From positions 1-36,813 of IMG/VR virus record IMGVR_UViG_3300022929_000082: DNA of 36,813 bases. One strand, given 5' to 3'. The notes below the pieces were generated by a model. That model made no database searches. It saw only the letters and a list, made by a program, of their open reading frames with translations, and was not told the DNA's origin. The DNA is from a virus. Each line of letters begins with the position of its first letter. Within the stretch, counting starts at the first letter, position 1. This document shows, piece by piece, positions 31,561-36,813 of this stretch. The translations under genes were made by a program, and so were the position numbers.

Positions 31561-32313
31561 TTATCCAATAAAGAAGTCAGGCGGTAGTTCTTGTTCCAAT
31601 CGCATATCTTCTTTAAGTTTTTCCAATTCTTGAGTCCCATCATCATACATCTGACGACCATTAACAGTTACCCCTCCAGGAAGTTGCATACCGTCAAATT
31701 TCATCATGTTAAGACCCCATTGCTGTTTGATCAATGAGGTTGTGTAATTCTTAATGAACATATCGTTGTAGATACTTATAGATGAATCAGGATTAACGAT
31801 TTGATAAACTTCGATAACTAAGAAATCACCAACTTTGATATCACCATCGTTAAAATCCCCAAAGACATATAATCGGTCTTGGTGTCTTGAGAATGAAACC
31901 TGAGGAGTACCAGACAATTGCATGTCAACCATAGAGAGATACTGCTGCATTTGATAGAAATAAGACATACCACCAGCAAAATTCACAAAGTCGCCCATAG
32001 AGTTCAACATCATTTGATATTTGACATCGAACATTCCAGTACCAGAAAACGTGCTATTGATAGGAAACATTTTAGAAATATAAACTATGTCTGCAGGAAT
32101 TGGGATATACTTATTGGTAACATCATCTGCAGTAACAACATGCTTCATATAAGTGCGTGTGGTTGCATCACTATGAAACTCTTGATAGACTTGCAGCGCG
32201 TCATCTACCTTGTCTTGTATTTGATCGTCGTCAACATTAATTTCAAGTACGGGTGCACCGAGTCTCCGTAGACAGAAGTCTATTAATGTTTGCCTTGAGT
32301 TTGGTGCTGCCAT
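31561..32313 (-). CDS. 13: Neck protein gp13
   Basis: The 250-aa product (T4 gp13: 309) has RQTLIDFCLRRLGAPVLEIN, then VDDDQIQDKVDDALQVYQEF near the N-terminus, IPADIVYISKMFPI in the middle and QQWGLNMMKFDGMQLPGGV, then the VNGRQMYDDGTQELEKLKED end. This is the pattern of marine gp13 neck proteins. Start has GAGGAAAG upstream. It is followed by gene 14 after five bases. A TATAAATA-like sequence with one mismatch (AATAAATA at about 32331-32338) lies just upstream and might be a weak late promoter. Confidence 0.92.
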   Translation of the reverse strand: MAAPNSRQTLIDFCLRRLGAPVLEINVDDDQIQDKVDDALQVYQEFHSDATTRTYMKHVVTADDVTNKYIPIPADIVYISKMFPINSTFSGTGMFDVKYQMMLNSMGDFVNFAGGMSYFYQMQQYLSMVDMQLSGTPQVSFSRHQDRLYVFGDFNDGDIKVGDFLVIEVYQIVNPDSSISIYNDMFIKNYTTSLIKQQWGLNMMKFDGMQLPGGVTVNGRQMYDDGTQELEKLKEDMRLEQELPPDFFIG

Positions 32314-32333
32314 TATCTTTCCTCTTTATATAT

Positions 32334-32438
32334 TTATTGATTGATTATAACTTTGTCAACCAATGTTGAATTGTTATTAACAACAACCTTATCGACCTTT
32401 GTGCTTGTCTGCACTACTTTTTTAACTACAGTTGTCAT
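32334..32438 (-). CDS. Small ORF coupled to the 121-aa gene
   Basis: Hand translation from the ATG at 32438 gives 34 aa: MTTVVKKVVQTSTKVDKVVV, then a short polar stretch ending VDKVIINQ. The ATG shares its A with the stop of the preceding gene (TAATG), the same coupling used at 44/membrane protein and 822/201 aa. It fills the gap before gene 13. The Val/Lys/Thr alternation suggests a beta strand pair. No family is recognised, and a chance ORF is possible. Confidence 0.45.
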   Translation of the reverse strand: MTTVVKKVVQTSTKVDKVVVNNNSTLVDKVIINQ

Positions 32439-32803
32439 TATACAATAGACAATTTAGTAACTGATGGCGTTACATATAATTGACCTTCTAGGACTCTCTC
32501 GACCTCGACAGTGCTTCCAGAAGAGTCTCTCGCTATCTCCAAGTCGTATACGTATCTTTTGTTAGCTTTGAGTGAATCGGTCTGAAGGTGAGTTAAACTG
32601 AGGTTTATAATGCCAGAAGCAGCAGAATCGATGGTGCAATTAAAAACAGTTATGCTGCTGCTATCGAGGTTGTAGTTGGGACTAATATGTGAGGTTGCAG
32701 TGTAATTGGTTAGATTCTTTGCAGTTCCGTTTTTATTAGTTAAATACACATTAATCGAAGCAGTCGAACCCTGATCAATTGTAATGTCTTTGTAATATGC
32801 CAT
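32438..32803 (-). CDS. Small beta-sandwich structural protein, BppU-N-like
   Basis: The 121-aa protein is beta-rich: YYKDITIDQGSTASINVYLT, then GTAKNLTNYTATSHI, a middle FNCTIDSAASGIINLSL and a C-terminal YVYDLEIARDSSG followed by a strand with VLEGQLYV. This 'T-x-x-x-x-L-T-x-x-T-A' layout resembles the immunoglobulin-like N-terminal domain of phage baseplate upper proteins and related appendage proteins. Function is likely structural. An exact late promoter lies 33 bp upstream. Confidence 0.65.
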   Translation of the reverse strand: MAYYKDITIDQGSTASINVYLTNKNGTAKNLTNYTATSHISPNYNLDSSSITVFNCTIDSAASGIINLSLTHLQTDSLKANKRYVYDLEIARDSSGSTVEVERVLEGQLYVTPSVTKLSIV

Positions 32804-32835
32804 AACACATTCCGATTAGTGAAAGTATATGACTC

Positions 32836-32843
32836 TATTTATA
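32836..32843 (-). promoter_or_regulatory. T4-type late promoter for the 121-aa gene and neck genes
   Basis: An exact TATAAATA on the minus strand lies in the 96-bp gap between the 107-aa and 121-aa genes, 32 bp before the latter. It could drive the 121-aa gene, the small ORF and genes 13 to 17. Confidence 0.65.
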
Positions 32844-32899
32844 AGAATCCAGCGTTTGTCTTAGCACGATTAAGTTTCTGGTTATACCGAGGATTATTT

Positions 32900-33223
32900 T
32901 TAGTCATCATTCCAAGGAAACGTTTCATGACTAGTATGTTTAGGAAAAAACTTGGTCTCAGCCTGCTGTATAGCCACCTCTTCTGTTTTTGCCAACTCTT
33001 CCTCCGGTATCCAACTCCAGATAATTCTTTCACTGAGTCTTTCCCAAAGAATCCAGTTATCAGGATCATCGGTATTTAACTGAGCAAAAAATACGCTTTT
33101 CATTGTTTTTCCTTCATGCTCAAATACATAAGCATATTGAACTTCATATGCAAAGTTTTCAGGAAAAGACTCATGATTAGTGTAAGTGTTAATTTTTACA
33201 ATTTCTCTTCGTGTTGGTTCCAT
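32900..33223 (-). CDS. Unknown protein (107 aa)
   Basis: The 107-aa acidic protein has an N-terminal mixed region, REIVKINTYTNHESFPEN, then FAYEVQYAYVFEHEGKTMKS, and a Trp-rich middle, DNWILWERLSERIIWSW. A helical, polar end follows. I recognise no family. The start has a strong ribosome-binding site (AGGAGAATTAT). It stands between appendage genes and a late promoter. It could be a small appendage chaperone or an unrelated gene; the sequence does not decide. Confidence 0.65.
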   Translation of the reverse strand: MEPTRREIVKINTYTNHESFPENFAYEVQYAYVFEHEGKTMKSVFFAQLNTDDPDNWILWERLSERIIWSWIPEEELAKTEEVAIQQAETKFFPKHTSHETFPWNDD

Positions 33224-33232
33224 ATAATTCTC

Positions 33233-34060
33233 CTAATCAAATCCGTAGTAAATGCCTAAAGCTCTTTCGTGGTCAGTCTGTCCCGTGGCTGTTTCTGTTA
33301 CTTTAAGTATAATCGGATTTGCGTCGTTGGTGGTCAAAATTAAAGGCTCTTCAGCTAAAATTCTAAAAGAAATTTGAAAGTTTCTTCCTCCAAAAACACT
33401 ATCCATTGGAGTAGACATATTTGCATTCAAAAGATTTGTTTCAGTATCATTGTCATAAAAACGTACATTGCCAAGATTCCAGTAGTTGGTAAAATTCGCT
33501 CCAGATGCCCCATTAGTATTAAATCTTGAAAGAAGGGATGGGTTGACCTCTGTTCCAAAGAAACTACCCGTAGGGACAGTGATCGACATTATAATTTTTC
33601 CGCTCGTGTATAAACTTTTATACTGAAAAGTAAATATTGCATATCGTCCCTGAGACACTCTCTGGTTGCTGGGACCTAAAGTAAAGTCGCTTTCATAACC
33701 GTAAGTAGGGAAAGCAAAATTGGGCTGGTTGGGGACAGGGTCTGTAGGACCATTAGTAGTTATACTATAGTCAAAAAAATCATCTTTTAACTCCACAGCC
33801 ATCTCGCCGTTGTCTAAAGTGCTTATAAATACGTTGTTAAAACGGTCTGTATCATACCCATACCGTGTTTTAGAATACATATCGCTCGCGCTTAGAGGTC
33901 CGTCTTGAGGCAAGCCTGGTACTAAGGAGCTGTCCAGAGGGTGTCCTACCCACCACCTCGACTCAACGTTATTTTGAGATTTTACTCCTTCATATATTGG
34001 TCCATTAAATTCAGTAAACAGATCAAGCCAAGATATAGCGCCAGACGCTTGCGTTGTCAC
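33233..34060 (-). CDS. Tail or appendage structural protein (275 aa)
   Basis: The 275-aa protein opens with SGAISWLDLFTEFNGP and GPLSASDMY, a version of the 'I-S-x-x-D-L-x-x-E-F-G-G...S-L-S-x-Y' opening common in phage tail-fibre-associated proteins. The rest is beta-rich with many Asn, Phe and Tyr. It starts with a GTG overlapping the fibre stop by four bases (GTGA), with GAGGAG 7 nt upstream, so it is translated together with the S74 fibre and is probably part of the same appendage. Confidence 0.75.
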   Translation of the reverse strand: MTTQASGAISWLDLFTEFNGPIYEGVKSQNNVESRWWVGHPLDSSLVPGLPQDGPLSASDMYSKTRYGYDTDRFNNVFISTLDNGEMAVELKDDFFDYSITTNGPTDPVPNQPNFAFPTYGYESDFTLGPSNQRVSQGRYAIFTFQYKSLYTSGKIIMSITVPTGSFFGTEVNPSLLSRFNTNGASGANFTNYWNLGNVRFYDNDTETNLLNANMSTPMDSVFGGRNFQISFRILAEEPLILTTNDANPIILKVTETATGQTDHERALGIYYGFD

Positions 34061-36813
34061 GATATTTCTCCTCGAAAAATAATTTCTTTAAGTTCATCAA
34101 TCTGTTGCTGTTGTTCTTTAATTGCTTCGATAAGAAGACCAACCATGTTGCCATAACGCACAGCAAGATTCTTATTTTCATTATCTCCAATCATTTCCGT
34201 TTCATACACTGCTTCTGGTAAAACTTCTTGCACTTGTTGTGCTATAACACCTGTCATTCTTTTATCTGGACCGTCTTTAATATAATTAAAGGTAATGCCA
34301 TCTAACGTTTTTACTTTGTCAACAGCATTTGGTATTACTTCAATATTTTCTTTAAGAGAAATATCAGAAAGGGTTGCGTATGCAGTAATATTACCAAGGA
34401 CGGCAAGGTTGCCGAAACCATCCAACTCCATGGTGTTTACAGCGGTGGTTGTGCCCAGATTTATACCCCCAAAAGTAATTTTAGATTTTTGAGAAGCGGT
34501 GGTTGTGTTTTCAAAACCAACATAACCGCTACTTCTTGCGGTGTTTGACTGAGCAAAAGTCAAGTCGTCGAGGGTCAAATTAGATCCCAAGAGACCACCA
34601 AGGGCATTACCACCTGTCATTAATGAAATGCCGTGTTGACCAACGTTGGCACTAGTACCACCCGCAAAAACAGTTGCATAGTTAACACCCGTTCGCGTAG
34701 GTTGGGCGTGAACTGTAGCTACTGGGTCGCTTATTCCAAGACCAACGTGGCCATTGTCCCCTAGAATTGCTAAGCGTGTGGTGTAAGTGTCGGTAAGCGC
34801 GGCAGATCCCAATGAAGTAGTCCCGCTTGCAATTTCAAAACCTTTGTCTACCTCTTCTTGAGCCGCAATTCTCCAGTTATAATGTAATGCAGAAGCAGTT
34901 CCGAAATGAAATTCAGGACTACCATTTTGTAGAAGAATGTTGCCGAGGGAAGTCAGCGTCATGTGCGGGTCATCATTTTCGTAATTGGTTTTACCACCGG
35001 CAAAATGAATATCCATTATGCCTGTTGTCGATGCTGAAGTTGCCCACATACCTGCAAAATGGTCTTCAGTAGCGTTGTTATCGTCATTGCCAAAAAGATA
35101 AGCGCCTATTTTGTCACCAAGTACAAGACCATTATCATTGTTATAGGCAACAAACTCTGGAGCATCTTCAACATCACTAAGAATTAACTTAGTGTTAGAA
35201 GACCCTAATCCTGTAGGTATCGTAGATGTATTTACTAGAATGTTGCCGTTTGCATCGATGCGCATGACTTGGCCAGTTGTTAAGTCACCAGCAGGATTAC
35301 AAAATACAAGATGATTACTAGTGGCGTCATAACCGACAGATGCTTCAGATGTAGCGCCACTAAAGTTTATATAGCAATCATAACTTTCACCTGTTTCCAG
35401 AGTAAGTCTGACATCAGCATCAGTGTTTTTAAGGTGAAGTAATGAATCAGGATTATCAACACCAATCCCGACGTTGCCGCCTGAGGCAATCGTCATTCTA
35501 GGCGCTAAGGTTCCTGCACTATCATTATAAAATGCAATATTTGTCGGATACGAATCGGTACTCCATGCGCCACCAGCAGTAAAATTAATTGCTGCACCAG
35601 ACTGTCCAGCACTTGGATCGTCGCCAGTAACTAACAGGTTTGCTACTTGGTTGCCATTTGCAATTGAAGCGTCTGCACGATTTAAAACCAACTGAGTAGT
35701 GCCATCAGTTTTTATAGTGGTTGTCCCCACTGAGGAGATGAGCATGCGTTCTGAGTCGTTTGTTTTGATTGCTAACGAATTGTCTGCGTGGCTGTACAGT
35801 ATTTGTCCTACATTACCATCATCAGCATCGCTGAAGTTTATAGCACAAGTACCAGCACTAGTCGTATCTTCAATGCGGAGTTGAGCGGCACCTGCGTTGG
35901 ATATATGTAGTTGACTGTTTGCGTTTACGGAATTCGTCCCGATTCCCACGTTCCCGCTGGATTCTATGCGCATGGCTTCTACACCTGCTCTATCAAATGT
36001 CAAGGCATCGCTAGAAGTGTCATCGTTCTGTATTAGCCAGATGAGCCCCGCATTATTTAATTCAAGACCTGCAGCGTCGGTTGCACCTTCCGCTGTTACT
36101 CTTATGTAAACATTACCTGCACCAATGACTTCAAGTTCTCTACTAGGCGAAATCGTCCCAATCCCCACATTGCCGTTACTATTTATGGTCATGCGAGTTG
36201 AAGGTGAACCACTACCGCCTGTACCAAATTCTAATCTTGTAGCACCTTCCGTGCTTACGCCTGCTGCTTGTATATAAGCATTTACACCAGCACCACCTTC
36301 ATCTTGTGTTTCAAATTCAATCTTACCTACTACCTCACCATCAGATAAAAAAGCGTCTGTATTCTCCAGTCTTAAAACTGCTGAACCAGCACCTGCTGCT
36401 AAATGGGCTAACGTGTCAGGAGAAGTCGTCCCAAACCCGACGTTGCCATCCCCACGAAAAACAATAATGTCATCAGTCCAGAACGAATCTAAAGTTATAG
36501 AGTTACCAGTTGAACCTGATCCTGCCAAGTTACCGTTTATGCTAAACGATTGATTAGTACCATTCTCTGTAATTGTGATGATGTCTTGGTCGTCAGAAAC
36601 GGTTGCGCGTATCGTTAAAACGCCAAGGCTGTTTGAGCTTCCGATTGAGACGTTGCCGCTTGCATCTATGGTCATGCGGTCTACGCCAGCATTAGTGTCC
36701 CTGAAAGCTAACGCTGTTGAGCCTGCAGTATGTCCTCTGAACCCAATCGTGGCTTTCGTATCTTTCTCAATACGCATATCGCCATTTTCAATATGAAGTT
36801 TTGCAACAGGACT
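34057..36813 (-). CDS. Tail fibre / appendage with C-terminal S74 chaperone (5' end cut)
   Basis: The frame is open to the window edge: 12 codons (SPVAKLHIENGD) precede the first Met at 36777, and they fit a repeat of the fibre, so that Met is probably not the start. At least seven copies of a 'GNVGIGT..P...LH' type unit recur, for example GNVGFGTTSPDTLAHL and GNVGIGVDNPDSLLHL, as in trimeric fibres and surface proteins. The C-terminal 103 residues, beginning SDISLKENIEVI, form a peptidase S74 intramolecular chaperone. The Ser at 34366-34368, with Asp next and Lys five after it, is the expected self-cleavage site; released chaperone leaves a mature fibre. It is the probable host-binding protein. 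Confidence 0.88.
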   Translation of the reverse strand, partial: SPVAKLHIENGDMRIEKDTKATIGFRGHTAGSTALAFRDTNAGVDRMTIDASGNVSIGSSNSLGVLTIRATVSDDQDIITITENGTNQSFSINGNLAGSGSTGNSITLDSFWTDDIIVFRGDGNVGFGTTSPDTLAHLAAGAGSAVLRLENTDAFLSDGEVVGKIEFETQDEGGAGVNAYIQAAGVSTEGATRLEFGTGGSGSPSTRMTINSNGNVGIGTISPSRELEVIGAGNVYIRVTAEGATDAAGLELNNAGLIWLIQNDDTSSDALTFDRAGVEAMRIESSGNVGIGTNSVNANSQLHISNAGAAQLRIEDTTSAGTCAINFSDADDGNVGQILYSHADNSLAIKTNDSERMLISSVGTTTIKTDGTTQLVLNRADASIANGNQVANLLVTGDDPSAGQSGAAINFTAGGAWSTDSYPTNIAFYNDSAGTLAPRMTIASGGNVGIGVDNPDSLLHLKNTDADVRLTLETGESYDCYINFSGATSEASVGYDATSNHLVFCNPAGDLTTGQVMRIDANGNILVNTSTIPTGLGSSNTKLILSDVEDAPEFVAYNNDNGLVLGDKIGAYLFGNDDNNATEDHFAGMWATSASTTGIMDIHFAGGKTNYENDDPHMTLTSLGNILLQNGSPEFHFGTASALHYNWRIAAQEEVDKGFEIASGTTSLGSAALTDTYTTRLAILGDNGHVGLGISDPVATVHAQPTRTGVNYATVFAGGTSANVGQHGISLMTGGNALGGLLGSNLTLDDLTFAQSNTARSSGYVGFENTTTASQKSKITFGGINLGTTTAVNTMELDGFGNLAVLGNITAYATLSDISLKENIEVIPNAVDKVKTLDGITFNYIKDGPDKRMTGVIAQQVQEVLPEAVYETEMIGDNENKNLAVRYGNMVGLLIEAIKEQQQQIDELKEIIFRGEIS

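Noticed and set aside
32831-32902. Tiny basic ORF of 22-23 aa overlapping the 107-aa stop
   Set aside because: The ATGATG overlaps the preceding stop, but it is very short, its GGA is too close to the start, and the end overlaps the late promoter; not enough support.
33824-33831. TATAAATA on the plus strand
   Set aside because: It is inside the 275-aa gene and points against all transcription in the window; probably chance in AT-rich DNA.

Overview
The window is a block of the core genome of a T4-like myovirus (contractile-tailed phage), with every supported gene on the minus strand. It is AT-rich and densely packed; most neighbours overlap by a few bases or abut. Recognisable proteins and their order match the T4 core as arranged in marine T4-like phages. 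Marine hints are Hsp20 beside regA, a short gp62, and the run 23 - tube-like gene - uvsY - uvsW - 55 - 47 - 46 - 45 - 44 - 62 - regA. I see no tRNA, integrase, transposon, CRISPR array or photosynthesis gene. The host cannot be named from this sequence.

Reading in the direction of transcription (right to left). (1) 36813-32334: tail-fibre or appendage genes, namely a long fibre ending in an S74 intramolecular chaperone and cut by the window edge, plus four smaller structural or unknown proteins. (2) 32313-25510: neck, tail-completion, terminase, sheath and tube genes 13, 14, 15, 16, 17, 18, 19. (3) 25446-23815: portal gene 20. (4) 23828-14540: an accessory cassette of about 9 kb absent from T4, with a collagen-like protein, a 903-aa modular protein, a small protein, a 641-aa beta-rich protein, an 822-aa protein and a 201-aa protein. 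It lies between portal and prohead-core genes. (5) 14538-10992: prohead core (67-like), a small unknown, protease 21, scaffold 22 and major capsid 23. (6) 10871-10371: a second tail-tube-fold protein. (7) 10336-336: recombination, late transcription and replication genes uvsY, a small ORF, uvsW, an Sm-like protein, sigma factor 55, nuclease 47/46, clamp 45 flanked by two paralogous small proteins, clamp loader 44/62 interrupted by a membrane coiled-coil gene, and regA. (8) 232-1: the start of an hsp20 gene.

The regulatory layout is readable. Exact T4 late -10 elements (TATAAATA) lie on the minus strand beside structural genes at six places: 10896, 14234, 17647, 22692, 27886 and 32836. Sigma70-like promoters with 17-bp spacers precede gene 55, the clamp block and uvsY, and a weaker one precedes hsp20. 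Strong hairpin/T-tract terminators sit after 19, after the 903-aa gene and after 23, with a weaker one between the clamp block and 44. The design fits early or middle expression of replication genes, then late expression of virion genes driven by gp55 with the gp45 clamp, both encoded here.

Several starts were adjusted from the longest possible frame on ribosome-binding-site and family-length grounds (regA, 62, 45, 20 and the small ORF after 45). Genes 46, uvsW and the 275-aa gene appear to start with GTG. Two conserved-position small ORFs (43 aa and 34 aa) were added by hand translation.
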